Position numbers and translations under genes: made by a program. The notes under the pieces are model-generated. The model was not told the DNA's origin. It made no database searches and saw only the letters and a list, made by a program, of their open reading frames with translations. DNA of 64,000 nt from Billgrantia zhangzhouensis (GTDB taxonomy: Bacteria > Pseudomonadota > Gammaproteobacteria > Pseudomonadales > Halomonadaceae), in assembly GCF_021404465.1 (NCBI RefSeq), contig NZ_JABFTT010000001.1, forward strand, positions 186,001-250,000, written 5' to 3'. This document shows, one piece after another, positions 48,358 to 57,288 of this stretch. Within the stretch, counting starts at the first letter, position 1. The number at the start of each line of letters is the position of its first letter.

Positions 48358-49182
48358 CTACTCTGGCAGGTGCTGATAGAGGTGCACGTCGCGTTGGGGG
48401 AAAGGTATAGTGATGCCCTCGCGGTCAAAGCGGCGCTTTATCTCTTCGGTGAGGTCCCAGTATACGTCCCAATAGTCTGCTGCATTAACCCAGGGCCGCA
48501 CGATCCAGTCGATGCTGGAGTCGGCCATAGCATGCATGCGCACGGTAGGCGCTGGTTCTTGGAGGAGTCGTGAATCGTCGGCTAGGGTTTGCTCCAGCAC
48601 CCGGCGTACCGTGTCTATATCATCATCGTGGCCAACGCTTACTACTAGATCGACTCTCCGCGTAGGGTGGGTGGAGTAGTTGACAATGGCACCACCGAGC
48701 ATCTGTGAATTGGGCACTATGATGTGCTTGTTGTCTGGCGTCTTCAGCTCGGTATTGAAGATCTGCACACTATCTACTACGCCGGCGATGCCACCCGCTT
48801 CGACGTAATCGCCGATCTTGTAGGGGCGGAAAATAATCACCATGACACCGGCGGCGAAGTTAGCCAGTGAGCCTTGCAGGGCCAAGCCCACGGCCAGGCC
48901 GGCGGCACCCAGCACTGCTATCAGCGAGGCGGTCTGAATGCCGATGCGGTTGATTGCTGCCAGCACCACGAAGATCAGCAGCAGGGTGTAGAGGATGTTG
49001 CCCAGGAACTTGATCAGCAGCGGATCTACCTTGGCACGCTCCATGCCTTTGGTCGTGATGCCGAGCAAAATTTTGGCTACCCAGCGCCCAACAACGAAAA
49101 TGATGACTGCTGCCACGACATTAATGGCAAAAGCAGCTCCGGATGTCTGCAGGTACAGCCAGAACGCGCTCACTTCTTCCAT
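48358..49182 (-). CDS. MscS family mechanosensitive ion channel
   Basis: A small-conductance mechanosensitive channel that releases solutes on hypo-osmotic shock, useful to a halophile. The 274-residue product has three N-terminal helices. The pore helix is AVLGAAGLAVGLALQGSLANFAAGVMVIIFRP with its Ala/Gly ridge. The beta domain (KIGDYVEAGGIAGVVDSVQIFNTEL, PDNKHIIVPNSQM) and the alpha/beta C-terminus follow. The start is MEEVSAFW with AAGGG eight bases upstream; the longer reading from 49263 is not supported. Confidence 0.94.
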   Translation of the reverse strand: MEEVSAFWLYLQTSGAAFAINVVAAVIIFVVGRWVAKILLGITTKGMERAKVDPLLIKFLGNILYTLLLIFVVLAAINRIGIQTASLIAVLGAAGLAVGLALQGSLANFAAGVMVIIFRPYKIGDYVEAGGIAGVVDSVQIFNTELKTPDNKHIIVPNSQMLGGAIVNYSTHPTRRVDLVVSVGHDDDIDTVRRVLEQTLADDSRLLQEPAPTVRMHAMADSSIDWIVRPWVNAADYWDVYWDLTEEIKRRFDREGITIPFPQRDVHLYQHLPE

Positions 49183-49861
49183 AATTGAAGCCCTTCTGTT
49201 TTTCTCGAATGTTAATGCTGTGACGCGCATCGTTGGTAGGCGCCTAGATGCAGATTTTATCATACCGCACAGCCCCGAGAGGTGGGTGACAATCAGTTTT
49301 GCTCTTGGGCACCTACGGGGTTGCTGCTGACGTGGCGGTCATTGAACTTGATAGCCCTGGCGCGGTTCGACGCTGAGCTATCCCGAGGCTGCCAACGGGC
49401 CCGGCGACGGCCGAGGCCGTATGCTCGAACGCACGCGATGACTGGACCCGCGCGATCGCTGAGCTCGAGCGAAGGATGCAGCGATGAAATGCTTACGGTC
49501 TGTCCATGGTGTGCCCGGGGTGCATCGTTTTCGTCGAGAGCTTCGGGGCTGATGCAAGGTCGGCAGCGGATTCATTTATTCACCTTCAGATACAAATTTC
49601 AACAAAAAGGTTGCGAAACAGTCTAAACTAACCTTTTCGCAATGCCGATAAGAGGAAAGCATCACTATTACATCATATTCAACCGATCATTAGTTAGCTG
49701 GCAAATAAATCGCGAGCTTACACTTGGCACGAGTAGAGCGGTCTCAACCTATGACATCTCGCTAAGCACACTGCTCGGTAGCCGAGTGGGGCCGCTTGGC
49801 GGTACAAGCCAAATCCACCTGAAAACGTCAAAAATCTATAAGAAGGCCATAAGGATCGTAT
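49183..49861. other. Gene-free stretch upstream of the response-regulator gene
   Basis: About 680 bases with only short open frames that resemble nothing (for example 49642-49896). The part near 49600-49860 is AT-rich and likely holds the response-regulator promoter. No histidine kinase gene is present. Confidence 0.5.
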
Positions 49862-50599
49862 GTGATGCACGCAGGAAGGTCCATCTTGGTCGTTGACGAC
49901 GACCCGCAAACTCGAAAATTGCTACAGACCTACCTGAGCAACGTCGGCTTTCGGGTCCAGGCTGTCGCCAACGGCAAGGAGTTTCGTCGGACCCTGGAAA
50001 AGGCGGGAGCGGACCTGGCCATCCTGGACGTCACCCTGCCCGATGAAAGCGGTTTCAAGCTGTGCCAATGGATGCACGAGCATCCGGATTACCTCCATAT
50101 CCCCATCATCATGCTGACAGCTCGCGTCGACGAGGGAAATCGCGTTCTCGGGCTGGAACTCGGTGCCGACGACTACCTGTGCAAGCCATTCAGCCTGCGC
50201 GAGCTGCTGGCCCGGATCAACGCCTTGCTACGCCGCACCAGCATTAGCCCGAAGTCGGCAATGGTTAGCGGCCAGGTACTGGCTTTTGCCGAATGGCAGC
50301 TGGACACCGTGAGCCGTCGTCTGACTCATCTGAGCGGAGAAGAGGTGATACTCACCGGTACCGACTTCACCTTGCTGAAGCTCTTCCTCGACCACCCACA
50401 ACAGGCGCTTGGTCGAGACACCATCGGCAATGCCATTTATGGCCGCGACATGCTTCCGCACGAGCGCGGGATCGACACCGCTGTATATCGGTTACGTCAG
50501 CGCTTGTGCGACACCGCCAAGCCTCATCGGCTGATTCTCAACGTGAGAGGTAGAGGCTACCTTCTGGCGGCGGAAGTCACGATACGCAACCGGGCTTGA
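49862..50599 (+). CDS. OmpR-family response regulator (orphan in window)
   Basis: A two-domain response regulator of 245 residues. The receiver has acidic residues VVDDDPQTRK, phosphoacceptor Asp56 (LAILDVTLPDESG), the switch Thr in IIMLTARVDEG and Lys in LCKPFSLREL. The C-terminal winged helix ends in RLILNVRGRGYLL. The start could be GTG 49862 or the adjacent ATG 49865; AAGGA lies upstream. The last 84 coding bases are duplicated at 63250-63333, where they overlap the HD-GYP gene. The two genes were therefore once convergent neighbours, which suggests a c-di-GMP signalling pair. Confidence 0.9.
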   Translation: MMHAGRSILVVDDDPQTRKLLQTYLSNVGFRVQAVANGKEFRRTLEKAGADLAILDVTLPDESGFKLCQWMHEHPDYLHIPIIMLTARVDEGNRVLGLELGADDYLCKPFSLRELLARINALLRRTSISPKSAMVSGQVLAFAEWQLDTVSRRLTHLSGEEVILTGTDFTLLKLFLDHPQQALGRDTIGNAIYGRDMLPHERGIDTAVYRLRQRLCDTAKPHRLILNVRGRGYLLAAEVTIRNRA

Positions 50600-50633
50600 G
50601 CATCCTTCGTCAGGCTCCTTGTAGCGCGCTCTG
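50516..50633. repeat. 118-bp direct repeat, left copy (boundary of the adhesin island)
   Basis: Matches 63250-63367 without gaps and with five mismatches. It holds the 3' end of the response-regulator gene plus, in reverse, the last codons of the HD-GYP gene. Confidence 0.9.
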
Positions 50634-50689
50634 CATTCGAGTGGCTCGGGGTGGGGGGATTCGACACGTCTTCAATCCGGCTGGTGGGC

Positions 50690-51082
50690 CTACTCCAACT
50701 CCGCTTCTTCCACCTCGATAGGCGCCACCACGATGCCGATCAGTCGCCATACCTCGTCGCGCACCTCGAAGGCGAAGTCGAAACGCACCGGCAGCGGCCG
50801 GGTGGGGAAGGTACCGGCGACCCGCAGCAGGCCATTCTCGTCGATGATCGGCATTTCGGCGATCTCCGGCTGCATCGCCGTGGTCGCCTGCAGATTGATT
50901 CCACGGCGACGAATGGCGGCGAAGCGCTCCGCCAGGTCGGCGGCGGTATTGCGCTCGCGGAAGCTCGGCGCGCCCAGGTCGCGCAGCACGGTGTAGTTGG
51001 CCACTAGAGATAAAAACTGGGAAATTCTAATCAACCTTAAATATTTAGGTGCCATCCCACCCTCCCTATGTGCTTTATTCAA
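50690..51082 (-). CDS. Hypothetical protein, possibly 5'-truncated
   Basis: A 130-residue reading frame. The C-terminal hundred residues look like a genuine folded domain (FRERNTAADLAERFAAIRR, PIIDENGLLRVAGTF, RFDFAFEVRDEVWRLIGIVV), recalling small cystatin-like domains in uncharacterised secreted proteins. The N-terminus is AT-rich, lacks a signal peptide, and overlaps an intergenic repeat (51046-51220). The original 5' end has therefore probably been replaced. Function is unknown. It is downstream of the hlyD-like gene on the same strand. Confidence 0.55.
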   Translation of the reverse strand: MNKAHREGGMAPKYLRLIRISQFLSLVANYTVLRDLGAPSFRERNTAADLAERFAAIRRRGINLQATTAMQPEIAEMPIIDENGLLRVAGTFPTRPLPVRFDFAFEVRDEVWRLIGIVVAPIEVEEAELE

Positions 51083-51220
51083 TTAGCGAAACCTCATTTA
51101 CCCTTGTCGTCACTTCATGGCCAACGGAGTTACGGCATATGCAGTTGGCGATACAGGCTATTACAAGCTATAGATCACTGGGCCAGGGCGACACGTGATA
51201 GTAATCGGTTAGCCTTTACC
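51046..51220. repeat. Diverged intergenic repeat B, left copy
   Basis: Clearly similar to 62609-62782; blocks such as GTTGGCGATACA and CTATTACAAGCTATAGATCA are shared. The overall match is imperfect, so it is older than the 118-bp repeat. Confidence 0.7.
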
Positions 51221-51339
51221 TGTAGGGTTCCGGATGATCAAATGAGCCAAAGCCCATTGCAGCAACGAAAGAATGGCAGGCCAAGCGGCCTGAGCTACTT
51301 ACCAAACGGGTAATAATAACCCGGAATCCGTCACGTAAT

Positions 51340-51500
51340 AGTAAAACAAACAACATTTACTGAATTTAGCAATGACGCCGCTATTGTTTGTCTGAAAAGC
51401 TAAAGAGAAATAATCCGAACCCTTGCAGATTCAATACAGCCGTGCCTTGATGATCGGCTTGAGCAGGTAGCTCAGCAGGGTGCGCTTGCCGGTCTGGATA
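51340..51500. repeat. Diverged repeat C, left copy (hlyD 3' end and flank)
   Basis: Covers the AT-rich region before the hlyD-like stop and the gene's last codons. It is similar to 63090-63246, where the copy is decayed (shared blocks such as AAAGCTAAAGAGAAA and GATCGGCTTGA). It shows that part of the island has been duplicated. Confidence 0.65.
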
Positions 51501-52636
51501 TCCACCTGGGCGACCATGCCGGGGCGGATCGGCAGCACCTCGCCGTGACGCTCCAGGTGGGCCTGATCGGTGCGGATCAGCACTTCGTAAAATGCCTCCC
51601 GGCCACGCGGCGTCTCCTCCTCGATGGTGTCCTCGCTGATCTGTTCCACCACCCCCTCCAGGTCGCCGTAGATGGTGTAGTCGTAGGCGCTGATCTTGAC
51701 GCTGGCAGGCATGCCGGGGGCGACGAAGGCGACGTCCTGGGGCCGCACGCGGGCCTCGATCAGCAGTTGGTCGTCGATGGGGGTGATCTCCATGATCGCC
51801 TCGCCGGGCTGGATCACCCCGCCCCGGGTGTTGACCATGATGTCGTTGACCCGACCGCGCACCGGCGAGTGGAGTTCGGTGCGCACGAGCTGGTCCCGGC
51901 GTTGCAGCAGGGTCTGTTCGAGGAAGTGCAGCTCCGCCTGCTTGTCGGACATTTCGGTGTAGGCATCCTGCACGTAGGTGTTGCGGATCTCCGCCAGGCG
52001 CCCGCTGAGGCTGGCGATGTCCTGCCCCAGACGCAGGGCTTCCATCTCGCTCACCGAGCGCGAGCGCACCAGCGGCTCCACTAGGGCGAGTTGCCGCCGC
52101 GCCAGCCCCACCTCTTCACCGATGGAGTGCTCCGCCTCGCGCAACCGTTCGCGGCGGGCGCGGAACAGTGACTCCTGCAGGCGGATCAGTTCCGTTTCGC
52201 CGTTGAGTTCCTCGGGGAACGCGATGTTTTCGGCTTCCAGCACCTCCGCTTCCAGCCGGGCGATGGCGGCGCGCAGTTCCTTGATCTGGGCGCTGGTCTC
52301 CAGGTAAGAGCTGCGGAAGCGGGTGTCATCCAGACGCACCAGCGGCTGGCCCGGCTCCACCTGCTCGCCGCGCCGCACCAGCAGTTCGGCGAGAATGCCG
52401 CCCTCCAGGCTCTGGATGGTCTGCATGCGGGTCAGCGGCACCACCCGTCCTTCGCCACGGGTCACTTCGTCCACTTCGGCCCAGGCTGCCCAGGCCACGA
52501 ACGACAATAGTGCCAGCAGGCTGCACCAGAGAATCGGCCGCGCGGCACGGTGTTCGAGACCGCCACCGGGGTCGCCCAGTTCGCGCAGCACGTGTAACTC
52601 ACGCCGGCCCGGCCGGTGCTGGGTCAGGCTACTCAT
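51431..52636 (-). CDS. HlyD-family type I secretion periplasmic adaptor
   Basis: The membrane-fusion protein of a type I secretion system, linking the inner-membrane ABC exporter to the TolC-like channel. The 401 residues have a short cytoplasmic N-terminus, one TM helix (ILWCSLLALLSFVAWAAWAEV), the lipoyl half-motif TRGEGRVVPLTRMQTIQSLEGGI, a long coiled coil (about 95-250) and the C-terminal SPVRGRVNDIMVNTRGGVIQPGEAIMEI lipoyl/barrel region characteristic of HlyD/LapC. It overlaps the ABC gene by eight bases. The adhesin encoded nearby is the likely cargo. Confidence 0.93.
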   Translation of the reverse strand: MSSLTQHRPGRRELHVLRELGDPGGGLEHRAARPILWCSLLALLSFVAWAAWAEVDEVTRGEGRVVPLTRMQTIQSLEGGILAELLVRRGEQVEPGQPLVRLDDTRFRSSYLETSAQIKELRAAIARLEAEVLEAENIAFPEELNGETELIRLQESLFRARRERLREAEHSIGEEVGLARRQLALVEPLVRSRSVSEMEALRLGQDIASLSGRLAEIRNTYVQDAYTEMSDKQAELHFLEQTLLQRRDQLVRTELHSPVRGRVNDIMVNTRGGVIQPGEAIMEITPIDDQLLIEARVRPQDVAFVAPGMPASVKISAYDYTIYGDLEGVVEQISEDTIEEETPRGREAFYEVLIRTDQAHLERHGEVLPIRPGMVAQVDIQTGKRTLLSYLLKPIIKARLY

Positions 52637-54908
52637 GCGTCGGCCCTCCCCGCGACGGCTCCCCCGTCGCGGCAGCTGCCCGGCGCAGAGAGGGAGAGAC
52701 CGCCTTCGCCGCTATTTTCGCCGCCGTGCCCGAAGCGCGTACCAGGTTGCCGTTGACCACCTTGTCCACCGGGCCATCCATCACCAGGCGTCCGTCGCGC
52801 AACACCAGCGCCCGTTCGGTGAGGGCGAGCAGCGCTTTCTTGTGGGTGGCAAGCACCAGGGTACGCCCGGCCATCCAGCCGCGCAGGTAGCTCAGTACGC
52901 GGCGCTCGCTGGTCTGGTCGAAGGCGGCGGTGGGTTCGTCCAGCAGCACGATGTGCGGATCCTGAAGCAGCAGCCGGGCCAGGCCGATGGCCTGGCGCTG
53001 GCCGCCGGAGACGCTGCCGCTGCCCTGGATCGGCAGATCCAGCCCCAGCGGGTGACGGCGCACGAAGGGCGCCAGTCCCACGGCGTCCAACGCTTCGAAC
53101 AGCGCCGCGTCGTCGTGGGCGGCGCCATCCAGCAGCAGGTTGGCCCTCAACGAGCCGTAGAACAGCGCGCCGTCCTGGGGCAGGTAGCCGATGGCGCGGC
53201 GGCGGTCCGCCGGCTCTATCTGAGCCAGGCTGACATCGTCCAGCAGCAGTTGCCCCTGGCTCGGTTCGTTGAGCCCGGCCAACAGCCGCAGCAGGCTCGA
53301 CTTGCCGGCGCCGATGCCGCCGAGCAGGGCGATGCGTTCGCCGGCCTGGATTTCGAGCGCCTTGAGGTTCAGCGCCGGCGGCCCCTCCTGGCCGCTCTGG
53401 AGCTGGCCCTGGAGATAGCTCAGGCGCACCTCCTCGAGACGGTAATCGCCACGCAGCATCGGTTTACGGGTGAAAGTGCGCCCTGCCGGACGCTCCACCG
53501 GTGCCTTCATCAGTTCGTCGAGTCCTTCCAGGGCCACCTTGACGTGCTGCCAGCGTGCCAGCAGGCCGGCGACCTGGGTCATCGGCGCCACGCTGCGCGA
53601 GGCTAGGATGGTGCAGGCGATCAGCGCGCCAACGGTCAGCTCCCCGGCGCTGATGAGGTAGACGCCGACGATCACCACGCCCACGTAGCAGAGCTGCTGG
53701 ACCGCCGTGGCGCCATGGCCGAGCAGCGCCGAGAGGCTGCGGCTCTTGCTGCCGGTATCGGCGATCTCCTGGGAGAGTTGCTCATAGAGGCGCAGGCTGC
53801 GGCCCTCGGCGCGGGTCGCCTTGAGCGTTTCCAGGTGTTCGATGGACTCCAGCAACACGCCGTGACGCACCGCGCCCTCGCGCAGCGTCTCGCGGGAGAG
53901 TCGCGCCAGCCGGCCCTGGGCCAGCAACCCGGGCAGCACCATCAGGATCACCGCCACCAGCGGTACCCAGGCCACCGGCCCGCCGATCCAGGCAATCACG
54001 CCGAGGAACAGCAGTACGAAGGGCAGGTCGCTGATGGCGCCGATGGTGGAGGCGGTGAGGAACTCGCGTACCGACTCGAATTCGCGTAGTTGGGAGCTGA
54101 AGGCGCCGGTGGAGCCGGGCTTGGCGGCGAGGCGCAGTTGCATCACCTGTTCGAAGAGTCGTGCCGAGAGATGCAGGTCGAGCCCCTTGCCGGTGATGTC
54201 GAGCAGGTGCGCGCGCAGGGTGCGCAGCACGAACTCCAGCACTACCGCCAGGGCCACGCCGCTGGCGAGAATCCAGAGGGTATCCAGCGCCGCGGTGGGC
54301 ACCACCCTATCGTAGACCTGCATGGCGAAGATCGCCGTGGAGACCGCCAGCATGTTGGCCACTAGCGCGGCGACGCCCACTTCGGCATAGTTTTTCCAGC
54401 ACCGCTTGAGTGGTCCCTTGAGCCAGTGCTCGCCGCGCGCCTGGGCGAAGTCGCCGGCACGGCCATCGCCACGCCAGGCCGGCCGTGCCACCACTGCCAT
54501 GCCGCCGTAGGTGGCGGCGAGCGCCTCGAGCCCCAGGGTCTCGGCACCACCACCGGTTTCCGGCAGCAGCACCTCGCCCTCATCATCGTCGAGCGCTACC
54601 AGCAGCCGGGTGGCGCCATCGGCCATGATCAGCAGCGCCGGCAACAGCCCGGCCAGGCGCTCCAGTGGCGCTTGCAACACGCGCCCTTCGATCTCGACCC
54701 GGCGCAGCGCCCGGGGCGCCAGTTCCAGCGGCAAACGGCCCCGCACCAGGGCCAGGCCGTCGCCCAGCTCCGCCTCGCTGGTGTCGCGGCCCAGCCGGTG
54801 GCAAAGCAGTGCCAGGCCGCTACGCAGCGGGTCGTCGCCGTGGCCCGCTGCGCGGGCGGGGTCGTCGGCGCAGGGCCCGGCTTGGGCTTGGGCCTGGGAT
54901 GTCGCCAT
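52629..54908 (-). CDS. Type I secretion ABC transporter/ATPase with N-terminal C39-like domain
   Basis: A 759-residue exporter. The N-terminal domain (about 1-150) resembles a C39-like domain lacking the protease Cys-His arrangement, as in RTX/Lap-type exporters. A six-helix membrane domain follows (about 185-470), then the nucleotide-binding domain: Walker A GGIGAGKSS, VSGGQRQAIGLARLL signature, Walker B IVLLDEPTAAFD and switch His in VLATHKKALL. It resembles LapB/BapB exporters. It is the third gene of the leftward secretion operon. Confidence 0.93.
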   Translation of the reverse strand: MATSQAQAQAGPCADDPARAAGHGDDPLRSGLALLCHRLGRDTSEAELGDGLALVRGRLPLELAPRALRRVEIEGRVLQAPLERLAGLLPALLIMADGATRLLVALDDDEGEVLLPETGGGAETLGLEALAATYGGMAVVARPAWRGDGRAGDFAQARGEHWLKGPLKRCWKNYAEVGVAALVANMLAVSTAIFAMQVYDRVVPTAALDTLWILASGVALAVVLEFVLRTLRAHLLDITGKGLDLHLSARLFEQVMQLRLAAKPGSTGAFSSQLREFESVREFLTASTIGAISDLPFVLLFLGVIAWIGGPVAWVPLVAVILMVLPGLLAQGRLARLSRETLREGAVRHGVLLESIEHLETLKATRAEGRSLRLYEQLSQEIADTGSKSRSLSALLGHGATAVQQLCYVGVVIVGVYLISAGELTVGALIACTILASRSVAPMTQVAGLLARWQHVKVALEGLDELMKAPVERPAGRTFTRKPMLRGDYRLEEVRLSYLQGQLQSGQEGPPALNLKALEIQAGERIALLGGIGAGKSSLLRLLAGLNEPSQGQLLLDDVSLAQIEPADRRRAIGYLPQDGALFYGSLRANLLLDGAAHDDAALFEALDAVGLAPFVRRHPLGLDLPIQGSGSVSGGQRQAIGLARLLLQDPHIVLLDEPTAAFDQTSERRVLSYLRGWMAGRTLVLATHKKALLALTERALVLRDGRLVMDGPVDKVVNGNLVRASGTAAKIAAKAVSPSLRRAAAATGEPSRGGPTHE

Positions 54909-55007
54909 GGGGAGTCCTCCGTGATGTCCTTATCGTCGTTCGCCTGGTTGTAGCTACAGAGAGGAAGGGTTACAAAGGTCAAGCGCAGTCGTTTGCAATC
55001 CCCTCCA

Positions 55008-56252
55008 TTACTTCTCCAGCAGCACGGCGAGTTGTCCAAGCTGGGCCGCCGCGCGGTAGGGGATGCGCAGCCGCTCCGTTTGCAGGTCGGTGTGCTGTCG
55101 TTTGGCCTCGAAGCGGTCGCGGGCCACCGTCAGCAGGTCGGCGATATCGCGCAGCCCCACCTCGAACTGTTCCTGGTAGGCCACCGCCACCTCGTCGGCG
55201 CTGGCGAGCTGCGCTTCCACCGCTTGCAGCCGCCAGCCGATCATCTCGTCGAGTTCGAGAAGGCTCGCCAGTTGGCGGCGCAGGTCGCGGCGGGTGGCGT
55301 GGCGGCTCCACTGCGCCGCCTCGATGCGCTGCTGGGCGGCGGTGACCTGGCGCGCGCTGGAGAGCCCTTGCAGGGGTTCCATGCGCAGGCGCAGCGCCAC
55401 CACCGCGTCCTCCTCCATGCGTCCGCCGATCTCCCGGCGTAGCAACGAGCCTTCCAGGTTGAGCTGCGGCAGGCGCGCGGCGCGGCGCTCGCGGGCTTCG
55501 GCGCGGGCCGCGTGCAGGGCTTCCCGGGCCTGGCCCAGCAACGGGGCCTCTTCCAGCGCCGCTTCCAGCCGCTCGGGCCGGCGCAGCGCCTCCAACCAGG
55601 GCGGCGGCGAGGGCCAGTCCAGAGCCTCGGGGGAGCGCTCCACCAGTTCACGAAATTGCAGCGCGGCGTCGCGCAGGTCGCCCCTGGCCAGGGAGCGCTG
55701 CTCGCCGGCCCGGGCCAGTTCCAGTTCGACGCGCTCCACTTCGCCGCGCCCGACGAAGCCGCCCTGGCTGCGCCGTCGGCTCACCCCGGCCAGTGCTTCC
55801 AGGCGCTCGATGTGCGCGTCCACCACCACCAGCCGCTGCGTGGCGTGGAGCACGTCGAGGTAGGTTTCGACGATATCCAGCGCCGCCTCGTCACTGGTCG
55901 CCTTGAGCGCCTCCAGGCGCTGGCGTTGCGCGGCTTCGGCGTTCTCCACCCGCGAACGCACCCGGCCCCAGTCGTAGAGCATCTGCGCGGCGGTGATATC
56001 GTAGCCGACATCGCCCCAGAGCGAGTTTTCCGGCCCGGCGGAGGCTTGCAGGTTGGGCCAGTAGCCATCCCGGGCAATGCCGACCTGAGTGGCGGCCTCC
56101 ATGGCTTCGGCTTCGGCGGCGCTCACCGCCGGATGGATCGCCAGCCCCTGATGCACCGCTTCGGCCAGGGTCAGCGCCCAGGCGCCGGGGGCGCTCAAGA
56201 CACCCAGGGTCAGCAGCCCCGCCGCCCATTGTGTGTATCGCCGTTTGTTCAA
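55008..56252 (-). CDS. TolC-family outer-membrane channel of the type I secretion system
   Basis: The outer-membrane duct for the secretion system. The 414-residue product from TTG 56252 (GAGGAGCAGCA upstream) begins with a signal peptide (GLLTLGVLSAPGAWA) and then LTLAEAVHQGLAIHPAVSAAEAE. The two long alpha-helical TolC repeats are evident, with YDITAAQMLYDWGRVRSRVENAE and the second repeat near VGLRDIADLLTVARDRFEAKRQ. The open frame continues upstream but is antiparallel noise over the prefix gene. It is 99 bases upstream of the ABC gene. Confidence 0.9.
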   Translation of the reverse strand: MNKRRYTQWAAGLLTLGVLSAPGAWALTLAEAVHQGLAIHPAVSAAEAEAMEAATQVGIARDGYWPNLQASAGPENSLWGDVGYDITAAQMLYDWGRVRSRVENAEAAQRQRLEALKATSDEAALDIVETYLDVLHATQRLVVVDAHIERLEALAGVSRRRSQGGFVGRGEVERVELELARAGEQRSLARGDLRDAALQFRELVERSPEALDWPSPPPWLEALRRPERLEAALEEAPLLGQAREALHAARAEARERRAARLPQLNLEGSLLRREIGGRMEEDAVVALRLRMEPLQGLSSARQVTAAQQRIEAAQWSRHATRRDLRRQLASLLELDEMIGWRLQAVEAQLASADEVAVAYQEQFEVGLRDIADLLTVARDRFEAKRQHTDLQTERLRIPYRAAAQLGQLAVLLEK

Positions 56253-56289
56253 TGCTGCTCCTCGATCGGATTCTCCTTGGCAGGAGGAC

Positions 56290-56688
56290 TCACGCCGCCT
56301 CCATGCCGCCATCCTGCCGCTCCTCCTCGAACGGCGCGGGGAGGTAGGCCGTCTCCGCCAGCGCGGCGGCCCGTTCGTCATCCGCCGCGTCGTCTGGCCC
56401 CGCGGGGGAGAGATCGAGCCACAAGACACCATTGTTTTCGTCCACCAGATAGAGTTCGCTGTGGCCCTCGCCCTCATCGATATAAAAATCCACGATCCTG
56501 AGCGTGCGGCCGTCCGCCAGGGTCACGACCAGATCGCCACCCTCCCGTATCAAGGAAGTCACCTCGTCGGGATGCAAATTCAATAGAAAATTGCTGGGTC
56601 GCTCGACAATGATATCGCCCACAACTTCCCAGGCAGCGCCGACGGTTACGTCCTCATTCAATAGGCTGATCTTGACGGTGATGCTCAT
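56290..56688 (-). CDS. Stand-alone BapA-type prefix-domain protein
   Basis: A 132-residue protein whose first ~98 residues are about 93% identical to the N-terminus of the large adhesin (57289-62370). The shared part includes VTLADGRTLRIVDFYIDEGE and GVLWLDLSPAGPD. After that it has its own acidic tail (DDAADDERAAALAETAYL...) and stops. It carries a copy of the adhesin's promoter region and ribosome site and sits at the head of the tolC-ABC-hlyD operon. It may be a remnant of a second adhesin, a chaperone-like or decoy module, or simply the promoter-bearing leader for the operon. Confidence 0.75.
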   Translation of the reverse strand: MSITVKISLLNEDVTVGAAWEVVGDIIVERPSNFLLNLHPDEVTSLIREGGDLVVTLADGRTLRIVDFYIDEGEGHSELYLVDENNGVLWLDLSPAGPDDAADDERAAALAETAYLPAPFEEERQDGGMEAA

Positions 56689-57019
56689 GGCAAGCCTCCC
56701 TGTCCTCCATGTTTGTCTTTATCCGCCCATGCGACGTTGACGATGTAATACCCTCGGTTTTGCGAGTTGCTCCCATGCGTTGGCATTATTTCATCGCAGA
56801 CAGGCCGTACATTGCGCAGCAAATTTCCCCTCGCGCCATGCCTGGCCCGACAACGAGAAACTTAAATTTATATCCAATGAAATGAAAATCGGTCCGAGTT
56901 CCCCCTAGCACTCATAACCCGAAATGAACGCTCCATGCACACCGCATAAAGCCACCTCATTCTTATCCGAAAATATGCGGGCCCCCATAGCATGCCGGTT
57001 ACATCCATCGAATATTCGG
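56396..57019. repeat. Repeat D, left copy: prefix-domain coding region plus promoter region
   Basis: Bases 56396-56699 match 62077-62380. Bases 56810-57019 match 62389-62600. The left copy carries an additional 105 or so bases (56704-56810) not present at the right. Both copies precede a gene start on the minus strand. Confidence 0.85.
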
Positions 57020-57248
57020 ATCACAGGAATTAACAAACATGATAATCTATAGAAGAAAAGCGAAACCCTTTCAAAGCGTTTTTCGGATGCCAAATTGCGA
57101 CTTTAAAGTTTATCTTCTCATCGTTATCTCATCGGTTGTGCCGCAGCGACCTCTTCTATTAAAAACCGTGAACAAGATTTCTAAATTTCAGTACATCGCA
57201 GTCGTACACACGAATTTATGACTCCGGCCCGCTGGCGCTGGCCACGTA
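57020..57248. other. Gene-free AT-rich stretch between the prefix gene promoter and the adhesin terminator
   Basis: No credible gene. The only open frame (57039-57221 plus) resembles nothing. The AT-rich composition suggests promoter or foreign sequence. Confidence 0.45.
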
Positions 57249-57273
57249 CCGCCACCCCTTGCCGGGGTGGCGG
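57249..57273 (-). terminator. Terminator-like hairpin after the adhesin gene
   Basis: CCGCCACCCC pairs with GGGGTGGCGG around TTGCC. It lies 16 bases beyond the adhesin stop. No T tract was seen. Confidence 0.65.
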
Positions 57274-57288
57274 TCGGCCCGTGGCGAA

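Noticed and set aside
49642-49896. Possible 84-residue gene before the response regulator
   Set aside because: It overlaps the regulator start, has odd composition and no family resemblance.
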